The notes beneath the pieces were generated by a model. That model saw only the letters and a program-made list of their open reading frames with translations, was not told where the DNA came from and ran no database searches. Below are positions 1 through 7,076 of a stretch of 64,000 bases of DNA, one piece after another. The position numbers were made by a program, and so were the translations under genes. This DNA is from DATBLE01 sp963837265. GTDB lineage: Bacteria > Actinomycetota > Thermoleophilia > Gaiellales > Gaiellaceae. Each line of letters begins with the position of its first letter. Within the stretch, counting starts at the first letter, position 1. The stretch lies in the NCBI GenBank assembly GCA_963837265.1, contig CAWIMQ010000004.1, positions 124,001 through 188,000 of the forward strand. Reading direction: 5' to 3'.

Positions 1-146
1 GCGAAGGCGAGCGAGACGAGCAGGGCGAGGAGGCCGATCGCGCCGAGCACGCGCGCGGCGATCGGCGCGTCGCGGACACGGATGTAGACACGGTGCAGCC
101 GGTCGCGCAGCCGCCCGGGGGCGGAGGGCTCAGGCTGCCAGGCCAA
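1..146 (-). CDS. N-terminus of a membrane protein (partial, runs off the window)
   Basis: An open frame on the minus strand reads from about position 146 to the window edge without a stop. It encodes a basic N-terminal segment and then a hydrophobic stretch (about ARVLGAIGLLALLVSLAF) that looks like a first transmembrane helix. The only near start is TTG at 146-144, which overlaps the end of the response regulator gene by about 17 bases. Being directly downstream of a response regulator, it could be the partner sensor histidine kinase, but no kinase motif lies inside the window, so that is only inference from position. Confidence 0.4.
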   Translation of the reverse strand, partial: MAWQPEPSAPGRLRDRLHRVYIRVRDAPIAARVLGAIGLLALLVSLAF

Positions 147-450
147 GGAGCGCCGCAACCGTCGCGGACAGCTCGTCCGGGTCGAACGGCTTGGACACGA
201 ATGCGACCGCGCCGGCCTGGCGGGCCTCCTCGCGATCGATCTCCGCGGCGAAGGCGGAGACGACGACGCAGTGCGCCGCCCCGGGGCCGGAATCCGCGCT
301 CAACTGCCGCACGACCTCGAGCCCCGAGCCTCCGGGCATCATCACGTCGACGAGGGCGACGTCGGGCCGGAACCGCCTGGCGATCTCGATCGCCTCGGGG
401 ACGGTGCCCGCCTCCTCGAACGAGTAGTCGCCCACCAGCGCGACCCGCAT
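130..450 (-). CDS. Single-domain response regulator (receiver domain), start codon uncertain
   Basis: This is a stand-alone CheY-like receiver with no output domain. The phosphoacceptor Asp lies in VALVDVMMPG, the conserved Ser in VVVSAF and the conserved Lys in VSKPFD. The only canonical start in frame is ATG at 450. However, the frame upstream still encodes the first beta strand and acidic pair (RILICDDEPALREL), which a working receiver needs. That segment begins at GTC (498-496), six bases after a perfect AGGAGG (510-505), and a stop lies at 522-520. Translation may therefore start at a non-canonical GTC, or a GTG start may have been lost. It probably receives phosphate from a kinase encoded by the adjoining membrane gene. 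Confidence 0.75.
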   Translation of the reverse strand: MRVALVGDYSFEEAGTVPEAIEIARRFRPDVALVDVMMPGGSGLEVVRQLSADSGPGAAHCVVVSAFAAEIDREEARQAGAVAFVSKPFDPDELSATVAALLGLAA

Positions 451-511
451 CAGCTCCCGGAGCGCCGGCTCGTCGTCGCAGATGAGGATCCTGGCGACTG
501 TGCTCCTCCTC

Positions 512-982
512 TCAGACGGTCAGCCGGAAGACGAGGAGCTCGCGCACGACCGGCTTGCGGTGCAGGGACGTGACGGTCAGCGACCCGCGGACGTTGTCGT
601 ACAGGCCCGTGCCTCCGGCGACTGCGAGCGCGTAGATGAGGCGAGAGCCGATCACGCCTTCCGCGACGATCGAGCCCCTGGGGAGGACGTAGGTTGCTGT
701 GCAGCTCTGGCTGGACGGAGCGACCACGGTGCAGAGCATGGTCACGCGACCGATCGACTTCGGCGTGATCCGCTTGTTGTACAGTCGCGCGACGTAGACG
801 TCGACATCGCCCACGCCACTCCCCGCCTCACCCTGGTCCAGATGCGTGTGACGTGCCCCGACGGCGCTGATCGTAATCACTCCCGGGCCCGTCAGCGCCT
901 CGGCCCCGGACAGGGCGAGTGTCGCGGAGAGCGACACAGCGGCGACGGTGACTCCTGCCAGCAACCGCCCTGAGTTCGTCAT
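512..982 (-). CDS. Secreted allene-oxide-cyclase/dirigent-like barrel protein
   Basis: About 156 residues. The protein starts at ATG 982, preceded by GGGGGA as ribosome binding site; the longer upstream frame has no comparable signal. Residues 1-30 form a signal peptide (MTNSGRLLAG followed by a hydrophobic core and an Ala-rich cleavage region). The mature part has the pattern of the allene oxide cyclase barrel-like or dirigent family: a CT(V)VAPSS loop, GSIVAEGVIG, then AVAGGTGLYDNVRGSLTV. In this fold the GGTG..Y....G segment is the most conserved part. It is probably a small exported beta-barrel. The substrate is unknown and an enzymatic role is not certain. Confidence 0.7.
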   Translation of the reverse strand: MTNSGRLLAGVTVAAVSLSATLALSGAEALTGPGVITISAVGARHTHLDQGEAGSGVGDVDVYVARLYNKRITPKSIGRVTMLCTVVAPSSQSCTATYVLPRGSIVAEGVIGSRLIYALAVAGGTGLYDNVRGSLTVTSLHRKPVVRELLVFRLTV

Positions 983-1065
983 CGAGGTGGTCCCCCTTTG
1001 TCGATGAGCCGCGAATGATGCCCGGTGTCGAGGCACCTTGGAGACGTGGCTCACCTGATCCGATG

Positions 1066-1083
1066 CGTTGCCGGGCGGCAACG
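1066..1083. repeat. Perfect inverted repeat in the 982/1216 divergent gap
   Basis: CGTTGCC-GGGC-GGCAACG forms a seven-base-pair perfect stem with a four-base loop. It lies between two divergently transcribed genes, so a terminator role is unlikely. An operator or an RNA hairpin in the leader of the downstream gene is possible. The rest of this 233-base gap shows only the ribosome binding sites of the two flanking genes. Confidence 0.4.
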
Positions 1084-1215
1084 AGACGTGTCCCGAATGG
1101 TTCGCCTCGGGACCGGCGGCTCCTCCGATCGGCCAGCGGCATCGTGCCGTGAGGCTAGCGCCGCGGCCAGGCCGGGGAAACACTCGAACGAGGGACTTCC
1201 GGGAGAATTGCCGGC

Positions 1216-1917
1216 GTGGACGAGCTCGACCTGCTCGACTGGAAGCGACATGTCTTCTCGGCCTACGCGGACGTGCGGTCGGCGTCCGATCCGCCGAACG
1301 CGTGGCGGCGGTGGCGCGCGGCCCGCGACGCCCTCTTCCGGGAGCACCCGCAGTCGCCCCTCCCGGCGGTGCGGCGAGACGGGTTCGCCGGCCTCACGTA
1401 CTTCGGCTACGACCCGGGATTCCGCGTGCTCGGGGCGGTCGATCCTGCCGCCGCCGCAGGAGACGTTCGCGACGTGGCTGCAGGTGGGGGCGAGGCGGTC
1501 CGCTTTCGGCGCTTCGCCGTCGTGCGGTTCGAGCTCGGCGGCGTCTCGCACGGGCTCGCGCTCTTCTGGCTCGAGGCGTACGGCGGCGGCGTCTTCCTGC
1601 CGTTCGCCGACGCCACCAGCGGCAACGAGACCTACGGCGGCGGCCGCTACGACCCGCGCTGGGCCTGCCCGCTCAGCCCGCCGGAGAACCGGCTCCCGGT
1701 CGCCGTTCGCGCCGGCGAGACCCACCCTGCCCGGTCGTCAGCCGTCCCACAGGCGGAAGCCGCCGACGAAGGCGTCGGCGTTCCCGCCGAGGCGCAGGCC
1801 GTCGGGGATGACGCCGAGCTCGTCCGCGAGACCGCCTCCGAGGACGACGTACTCCGGCAGGAGCGCCCTGCGGAGCAGCTCGACGGTCTCGAGCACCGCC
1901 TTCCGCCAGCGCCCTGA
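1216..1917 (+). CDS. DUF1684 family protein with an internal deletion and an overrun 3' end
   Basis: Starts at GTG 1216 with GGGAGA upstream. The body matches the DUF1684 family: an N-terminal W-x-R-x-R-D-x-L-F segment, then LFWLEAYGGGVFLPF, the TSGNETYGGGRY block and a final CPLSPPENRLPV..RAGE. In family members about 30 residues ending in a FNxAYNPSCAY-type segment normally separate GGGRY from DPRW-CPL; here GRY runs straight into DPRWACPL. The frame is kept, so this looks like an in-frame deletion joined at a Tyr codon (1645-1651). The reading frame also continues past the usual AGE end and overlaps the convergent kinase gene by 180 bases. The last 60 residues are therefore probably not native. 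Function of the family is unknown. Confidence 0.7.
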   Translation: MDELDLLDWKRHVFSAYADVRSASDPPNAWRRWRAARDALFREHPQSPLPAVRRDGFAGLTYFGYDPGFRVLGAVDPAAAAGDVRDVAAGGGEAVRFRRFAVVRFELGGVSHGLALFWLEAYGGGVFLPFADATSGNETYGGGRYDPRWACPLSPPENRLPVAVRAGETHPARSSAVPQAEAADEGVGVPAEAQAVGDDAELVRETASEDDVLRQERPAEQLDGLEHRLPPAP

Positions 1918-2394
1918 GCCGAGGCGCTTCCGGCCGTCGCGGCCGACGTAGTCCTCGAACGTCGCCTTCCGGAAGGGGAGGTGGCCGAGCTCCATCGGCT
2001 CGAGCACGCCGTCGACGATCATCGCCGAGCCCATTCCGGTCCCGAGCCCGAGGAAGAGCATCCGCCCGCCTTCGTACGCGCCGAGCGCCTGCATGGCGGC
2101 GTCGTTCACCACCCTCGTCGGCCGCCCGAACGCGGCCTCGTAGTCGAAGCCCACCCAGCCGGGCGCGAGGTTGACCGGCTCGCGGATGAGCCGGCCCCGG
2201 ACGACCGGAGCCGGGATCCCGACCGAGACGCGCTCGAAGGCCCAGCCGGACGCGAGCTCGAGCGTCCGCTCGACCATCCGCGACGGGGTCAGCCCTGGGC
2301 CGGACCTGAAGCGCCGCCGCCTGTCCGCCGCCTGGACGAGCGCCTTCACGTGGGTGCCACCGACGTCGACGGCGAGGATGGGCCGCTCCGGCAC
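1738..2394 (-). CDS. ROK-family sugar kinase, polyphosphate glucokinase-like
   Basis: Predicted to phosphorylate glucose or a related sugar, perhaps with polyphosphate. The N-terminal phosphate-binding loop reads AVDVGGTHVKALV. The central segment LGLGTGMGSAMIVDG..EPMELGH matches the GTG-x-GS and ELGH signature of ROK and polyphosphate glucokinases, and VVLGGGLAD forms a late Gly-rich loop. The length is about 218 residues, slightly short for the family (about 250). I place the start at GTG 2394, four bases after the stop of the upstream DUF1906 gene; the reading frame is open further upstream but that part is low-complexity Arg-rich. The nucleotide donor is uncertain. Confidence 0.75.
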   Translation of the reverse strand: MPERPILAVDVGGTHVKALVQAADRRRRFRSGPGLTPSRMVERTLELASGWAFERVSVGIPAPVVRGRLIREPVNLAPGWVGFDYEAAFGRPTRVVNDAAMQALGAYEGGRMLFLGLGTGMGSAMIVDGVLEPMELGHLPFRKATFEDYVGRDGRKRLGSGRWRKAVLETVELLRRALLPEYVVLGGGLADELGVIPDGLRLGGNADAFVGGFRLWDG

Positions 2395-2398
2395 TCCC

Positions 2399-4063
2399 TC
2401 AGCTTCGCACGCGGAAGGGATGCAGGCGCCAGGCGGCCCACCGCCAGTACCAGCCCGGAAGCCGCAGCGGCGCCGCCGGTCGGGCGCCCGCACGCCCGTG
2501 CTGCTGCCAGGCGAAGAGAGCCCACGTCCAGCGGGGAAGCCGCTCCGGGACGCCGGCGGGACGCGGGGCCGGCACGACGGTCACCGGCGTGGACGGCCGG
2601 CTCTCGTTCCCGGCCGCGTCGACGGCGACGACGCGGTACACGGTCGGGCCCTGCGGATGGAAGGAGTGGACCGTGGCCCGGGTGGCGGTGCCGGACACCG
2701 TCAGGAGCGGCCTGGCGTCGAGGGTCACGCGGTAGGCGGCGATCTCCCCGCCGTTGTCGGTGGCGCGCTGCCAGCCGAGGACGAGCGCACCCTTCGAGAA
2801 GCGCCCGGCGACGCCGCCGGGCTGGGCCGGGGCGGTCGTGTCGCGCAGGAGGCCGAAGAGCCCGGTCGTGACCGTCACGACGTCAGTGGTGCCGTCGGGC
2901 TCGACCGTGTAGCCGGCCACGGCGCCGGCAGGGAGCGTCGGCCCCGCGAGCCGTGGAAGCCTGCTCCAGGCCGTCCCGTCGCTCGAGACGACCGGCACGG
3001 CGCCGGGAGCGACGAGCTTGAAGCGGATCGTCAGCGGCGCGGTGAACACGTTCACGATCGCTCCGGTGGCGGTGTCGGTCGCGGCGAGCCGGGCGGCGTA
3101 GCCGGTGCCCAGGCCGGTCACCGGCGAGCCGACGTCGGTGGGCGTCAGGGTGACAAGGACCGACCTGGGGATCGTCCCGGCCGGCCAGCTCGCGATCGCC
3201 TCGCCGTCGCCCGAGCCGACCGAGCCGGCGGGGGATACGGGCGGCGGCGGGGCCGGAAGCGCGCTCGCGGCGACGACGGGACCGTCGACGTAGTCGCCGT
3301 CGATCTCGAGGCTCACGCCGCCGTAGCTCTCCCGATGACCGCCCGTGAACTGGTGCAGCCGCTGGTGGCCGGCCCAGAGGTCGTCCGGCACGTACTGGTC
3401 GCCGAAGACGGTCGGAAGCCCGTTCCAGTGTGCGATCCAGACCGCGTCCGGGGCGACCGCCCCCGGGGCCCGGGCGAGCGGGACGAGATCGCGGACCGTC
3501 GAGGCGGCGCTGCCGTAGACCCCCGAGACGTAGCCGAGCGCGTGCAGCTCCGACGTCCAGGCGGACAGGAACGTCTGCACGGCCCGGGTGCAGGCGGCGT
3601 CGTTCGTGGCGTAGCCCTCCATGTCGAAGTAGAGCGGGCTACCGGGCGGGAGCCCGAACGTGCCGGCGCGCGCCGCCGCGTCGGCGCCCGCCGCTGCTCC
3701 CTCTGCCGCGGCGCTCGCCGGGTCGACGCGGACGAGCCCGCGCTGGGTCACGCAGGGCGCCTGGCGGCCGACGTACAACGGAGCGAGCGCCCATCCGGCC
3801 GCGACCGCCGCCGTCACCCAGGCCGCGGAGAGGTTGCCGTCCGCGCACGCCCGGTTGACCCCGCCGACGTAGATCCCGACCGCCCGGTAGGGCGAGGCCG
3901 TCCAGGCCGCCAGCGTCGCCGCCGACGGCGCGCTGCACGTGTCGAAGCCGTAGCCGGTGAAGACCTGCGCCCGGCTCGAGAGCGGCGCCGCCGAGCCGCC
4001 GGCCGGAACGGCGCACACGGCGAGCGCGAGCACGACCGCCCCGGCCCACCGCGTCTTCCCCAT
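2399..4063 (-). CDS. Secreted DUF1906 (glycoside hydrolase-like) protein with fibronectin III domain
   Basis: About 554 residues, start ATG 4063 with GGGGAA nine bases upstream. Residues 1-30 are a signal peptide. Residues about 35-270 match DUF1906, a TIM-barrel glycoside-hydrolase-like domain: FTGYGFDTCSAPS, GIYVGGVNRAC, LYFDMEGY, YVSGVYGS and WIAHWNG. These proteins often occur in actinobacterial cell envelopes. A middle beta-rich region is followed by a fibronectin type III domain at about 404-497 (W-x-A-x-D-N-G-x-I-x-x-Y). The C-terminus is an odd Trp-rich basic tail (LPGWYWRWAAWRL). It probably acts at the cell wall or outside the cell. No substrate can be named. Confidence 0.75.
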   Translation of the reverse strand: MGKTRWAGAVVLALAVCAVPAGGSAAPLSSRAQVFTGYGFDTCSAPSAATLAAWTASPYRAVGIYVGGVNRACADGNLSAAWVTAAVAAGWALAPLYVGRQAPCVTQRGLVRVDPASAAAEGAAAGADAAARAGTFGLPPGSPLYFDMEGYATNDAACTRAVQTFLSAWTSELHALGYVSGVYGSAASTVRDLVPLARAPGAVAPDAVWIAHWNGLPTVFGDQYVPDDLWAGHQRLHQFTGGHRESYGGVSLEIDGDYVDGPVVAASALPAPPPPVSPAGSVGSGDGEAIASWPAGTIPRSVLVTLTPTDVGSPVTGLGTGYAARLAATDTATGAIVNVFTAPLTIRFKLVAPGAVPVVSSDGTAWSRLPRLAGPTLPAGAVAGYTVEPDGTTDVVTVTTGLFGLLRDTTAPAQPGGVAGRFSKGALVLGWQRATDNGGEIAAYRVTLDARPLLTVSGTATRATVHSFHPQGPTVYRVVAVDAAGNESRPSTPVTVVPAPRPAGVPERLPRWTWALFAWQQHGRAGARPAAPLRLPGWYWRWAAWRLHPFRVRS

Positions 4064-4102
4064 CGTCCGACGTTCCCCGCCGGCGGCCACGCTCCTCGTG
4101 CT

Positions 4103-4543
4103 CTACACGGTGCGGCAGTCGCCGCAGGCGCCGCGCAGGAGCACGTCGTGGCGCTCGACGTCGAAGCCGGCCTCGGTCTCGATGCGGCGGATCGCCGACT
4201 CGAGGCTTGCGTCCGTGAACGCCTCCACCCGGCCGCAGTCGGTGCAGACGAGGTGGTGATGGTGGGCGCGCCGGTCGACGCGCTCGTAATGGGCATGGTC
4301 GTCGCCGAGATCGAGCTTCTCCGCGAACCCCTTCTCGGTCAGCAGGTCGAGCACGCGGTAGACGCTGGCGAGGCCGACCGGCCGGCCTGCGGCGCGAGCG
4401 GAGTCGTACAGCTCCGGCGCGGTCACGCAGCAGTCGCCCGCGGCGAGCAGGTCCAGGACGATGCGGCGTGCGGCGCTCCGGCGGTGGCCCTGCACCGCGA
4501 GAGCCTCCTCGGTCCTTCCGGCCCAGTCCGGTCTCTCGCTCAC
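4103..4543 (-). CDS. zur: Fur-family zinc-responsive repressor, Zur type
   Basis: A Fur-family winged-helix repressor of about 146 residues. It has the DNA-binding helix in PVGLASVYRVLDLLTEKG, the His-rich metal segment DHAHYERVDRRAHHHHLVC and two CxxC pairs (CTDCG and CGDC) for the structural zinc. It is divergent from a zinc ABC importer, so Zur is more likely than Fur or PerR. I start it at GTG 4543, because the upstream ATG at 4567 lies inside the operator palindrome and TATCAT (4556-4551 on this strand) sits seven bases before this GTG, as in a leaderless transcript. It probably represses itself and the importer when zinc is sufficient. Confidence 0.88.
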   Translation of the reverse strand: MSERPDWAGRTEEALAVQGHRRSAARRIVLDLLAAGDCCVTAPELYDSARAAGRPVGLASVYRVLDLLTEKGFAEKLDLGDDHAHYERVDRRAHHHHLVCTDCGRVEAFTDASLESAIRRIETEAGFDVERHDVLLRGACGDCRTV

Positions 4544-4550
4544 GCGCCAG

Positions 4551-4590
4551 ATGATAGCCGTTCTCATCTGCCAGTGAGAATCAGTATGGT
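4551..4590. promoter_or_regulatory. Zur-box-like palindrome between two divergent -10 elements
   Basis: The inverted repeat TTCTCA-N8-TGAGAA (4561-4580) lies exactly between a minus-strand -10 (TATCAT, 4556-4551) and a plus-strand -10 (TATGGT, 4585-4590). Each -10 is seven to nine bases from the start codon of its gene (GTG 4543 for zur, GTG 4600 for the importer). Repressor binding here would block both promoters. The assignment to Zur comes from context; the arms are A+T-richer than their surroundings, as Fur-family boxes are. Confidence 0.65.
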
Positions 4591-4599
4591 TTGGCGGGC

Positions 4600-6336
4600 G
4601 TGCTCGCGCCCTTCCACTACGCGTTCGTCCAGCGCGGCCTGCTCGAGATCGTCGCCCTCTCGGCCGGCGCCGGCCTCGTGGGGACTTGGATCGTGCTCCG
4701 CGGCCTCCCGTTCTACTCGCACGCCGTCGGCGCGGCGACGTTCCCCGGGCTGGTGATCGCGGACGGCGTCGGGGTTCCGGCCCTCGTCGGCGCGCTCGGC
4801 GGGGCCGCGGTCTTCGCGCTCGCGGTCGCCGCGTTCGCCGGAGCGCGACACCGCGACCACGGCCAGTTCACTGCGCTCGTGCTCGTCGGAGCGCTCGCGC
4901 TGGGCGTGATCCTCGCCAGCGACGTCTTCCACTCCCGCGCCAACGTGGAGACGCTGCTGTTCGGCAGCCTGCTCTTGATCGGAACGCAGGACCTCGTTCT
5001 CGCCGCGGCGTTCAGCGCGACCGTCGTCGCGGCGACAGCCGTTCTCGGCCGGCGCTGGCTCGCGACCGGGTTCGAGCCGGCCGCGGCGCGCGCCGCCGGT
5101 GCCCGCTCGCCCGCCCCGGACGCGGTGCTCCTGCTCCTAGTCGCCGCCGGGGTGGTCGCCTCCGTGAGCGCGCTGGGGGCGTTGCTCGTCACCGCGCTGC
5201 TCGTGATCCCCTCGGCGACGGCCAGGCTCCTCACCCGCAGGCTGCGCGGCTGGTGGCTCGCCTCGAGCCTGCTCGTCCTCGTCGAGGGAACGATCGGACT
5301 GTGGATCTCGGTGCAGGCGAACGTTCCGCCGGGCGCCGCGATCGCCGTGCTGGCGGGCGGAGTGTTCGCCGTCGTCGCCCTCCTGCGCGTGCTCGGGAGG
5401 AGAGCGGTGCTCGGGCTGACGGCGCTCGGCGCGACTGCCCTCGTCGCCGGCTGCGGCGGCGGCTCGCCCGGGCCGGGCGGCGCCTCCGTGGTCGCGACGA
5501 CGACGCAGATCGGGGACTGGGCCCGGGTGGTCGGCGGGGACGCGGTCGCGGTCCACCAGATCCTCCAGCCGAACACGGATCCGCACGAGTACGAGCCGCG
5601 GCCCGCGGACGTGATCGCGACGAGCGGCGCCAGGGTCGTGCTCGAGAACGGGGACGGGCTCGACTCGTGGATGGACAAGGTCGTCTCCCAGGCCGGCGGC
5701 CACCCGGCCGTCGTCGTCCTCGGCGAGCACGTTCCCGTCAGGCGTGCGGGCGAGGCGAGCGGGCCCGAGGCCTCCCGCTACGACCCGCACTGGTGGCACG
5801 ATCCGCGCAACGCCGAGAGCGCGGTCCGGCAGATCCGCGACGCGCTCGTCCGCGCGGTACCCGCCGGCAAGGCGCTCTTCGAGCGCCGCGCCTCCGCCTA
5901 CCTCGCCAGCCTGAGCCATCTCGACCGCGGGATCGCAGCCTGCCTCGCCCGGGTGCCCCCCGGCGAGCGCAAGCTCGTCACCGACCACGACGCGTTCGGC
6001 TACTTCGCCGCCCGCTACGGAATCACGGTCGTCGGCACGGTGATCCCGTCGCAGACGACGCAGGCGCAGCCCTCGGCCGGGGCGACCGCGCGCCTGATCC
6101 GGCTCGTCCGCCGCGAGCACGTCCGGGCGGTCTTCCCCGAGTCGTCGATCAACCCGAAGCTGGCGCAGGCGATCGCCCGCGAGACGGGCGCCACGTCCGG
6201 CTACACGCTCTACGGCGACACGCTCGGGCCGCCCTCCTCCGACGGGGCCACCTACCTCCGCATGGAGGCGGCGAACGCGGACGCGATGGTGCGCGGGTTC
6301 ACCGGAGGAGCGCGGCGATGCCGGATCTCGCCCTGA
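4600..6336 (+). CDS. Zinc ABC importer: permease fused in frame to the zinc-binding lipoprotein (ZnuB-ZnuA)
   Basis: About 578 residues with two parts. Residues 1-265 are an ABC-3 family (ZnuB-like) membrane permease with several hydrophobic helices. With no stop codon, the frame continues at residue 270 (GTG 5407) into a full substrate-binding lipoprotein: hydrophobic signal, lipobox LVAGC with Cys 285, then zinc ligand regions NTDPHEYEP, DPHWWHD, TDHDAFGYF and FPESSINP. GTG 5407 has its own strong ribosome site (GGGAGGAGAG, 5395-5404), so the lipoprotein may be made separately as well as, or instead of, as a fusion. I start the permease at GTG 4600, nine bases after a TATGGT -10; TTG 4591 is the alternative. 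The final 19 bases overlap the ATPase gene. Confidence 0.85.
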   Translation: MLAPFHYAFVQRGLLEIVALSAGAGLVGTWIVLRGLPFYSHAVGAATFPGLVIADGVGVPALVGALGGAAVFALAVAAFAGARHRDHGQFTALVLVGALALGVILASDVFHSRANVETLLFGSLLLIGTQDLVLAAAFSATVVAATAVLGRRWLATGFEPAAARAAGARSPAPDAVLLLLVAAGVVASVSALGALLVTALLVIPSATARLLTRRLRGWWLASSLLVLVEGTIGLWISVQANVPPGAAIAVLAGGVFAVVALLRVLGRRAVLGLTALGATALVAGCGGGSPGPGGASVVATTTQIGDWARVVGGDAVAVHQILQPNTDPHEYEPRPADVIATSGARVVLENGDGLDSWMDKVVSQAGGHPAVVVLGEHVPVRRAGEASGPEASRYDPHWWHDPRNAESAVRQIRDALVRAVPAGKALFERRASAYLASLSHLDRGIAACLARVPPGERKLVTDHDAFGYFAARYGITVVGTVIPSQTTQAQPSAGATARLIRLVRREHVRAVFPESSINPKLAQAIARETGATSGYTLYGDTLGPPSSDGATYLRMEAANADAMVRGFTGGARRCRISP

Positions 6337-7076
6337 CGCTCGCCCACGTCGAGGGGCTCGCGGTGGGCTACGGCGGCCCGGCCGTCCTCGCCGACGTCTC
6401 CTTCGCCCTCCACCGCGGCGAGACGGTCGGCGTCCTCGGCCCGAACGGCGGCGGCAAGTCCACCCTCTTTCGCGCGCTCCTCGGCGAGCTGCGCCCGTCG
6501 GCGGGCTCGGTCGCCGTCGCGGCCAGGATCGGCTTCGTCCCCCAGACCGAGCGCTCCCGGCTCGACTACCCGGTCAGCGCCCTCGACGTCGCCCTGATGG
6601 GCACGCTCTCGCGGGTGCCGTGGTGGCGGCCGCTCGGACGGGCCGAGCGGCGCCGCGGCTTCGATGCGCTCGACCGGGTCGGCCTCGCGCCGCTCGCAGA
6701 CGCGGCCTTCGGCGAGCTGTCCGGAGGCCAGCGACAGCGTGTGCTGGTCGCGCGCGCGCTCGTGCAGGACGGCCCGCTGCTCCTCCTGGACGAGCCGTTC
6801 AGCGGCGTCGACCAGCCGAGCGAGGAGGTCCTCACCGCCCTCTTCGCCGCCCTCGCCGCCGAGGGGCGCGGGCTGATGATCGCCACCCACGACCTGGAGC
6901 AGGCGCTCTCCTGGGACCTCGTCCTCTGCCTGAACCGCCGCCAGGTCGCCTTCGGGCCGCCCGCCGAGACCCTGACGCGCGAGGTCTGCGAGGCGACCTA
7001 CGGAGGCGCGATCGTCGCGCTGCCGGGCAACACCCAGGGCCTCCTCCCGCCCCACCACCACCAGCACGCCGGCTGA
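6318..7076 (+). CDS. znuC: Zinc ABC importer ATP-binding protein
   Basis: An ABC ATPase of 252 residues with Walker A GPNGGGKST, a Q-loop in FVPQ, signature LSGGQRQR, Walker B LLLLDEPFSGVD and the switch His in IATHDLE. GGAGGAG (6304-6310) sits seven bases before ATG 6318. The gene overlaps the upstream lipoprotein part by 19 bases and its stop overlaps the next start (TGATG), so the operon is translationally coupled. The C-terminus ends in a His-rich PPHHHQHAG tail, which could bind zinc; that is only an inference from composition. It powers the two permeases on either side. Confidence 0.9.
   Translation: MPDLALTLAHVEGLAVGYGGPAVLADVSFALHRGETVGVLGPNGGGKSTLFRALLGELRPSAGSVAVAARIGFVPQTERSRLDYPVSALDVALMGTLSRVPWWRPLGRAERRRGFDALDRVGLAPLADAAFGELSGGQRQRVLVARALVQDGPLLLLDEPFSGVDQPSEEVLTALFAALAAEGRGLMIATHDLEQALSWDLVLCLNRRQVAFGPPAETLTREVCEATYGGAIVALPGNTQGLLPPHHHQHAG

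Noticed and set aside
4565..4567. ATG 4567 as the start of zur
   Set aside because: It lies inside the operator palindrome and upstream of the likely -10; GTG 4543 fits the promoter geometry and the usual protein length.
2171..4756. Open plus-strand frame of about 861 codons across the DUF1906 gene and zur
   Set aside because: It is antisense to two genes with recognised domains and crosses the Zur operator and both promoters. Its translation has no domain.
4713..7067. Several long minus-strand frames opposite the zinc importer genes
   Set aside because: The plus-strand genes carry complete ABC motifs and a coupled operon layout; the antisense translations are Arg/Ala/Pro-rich without motifs.
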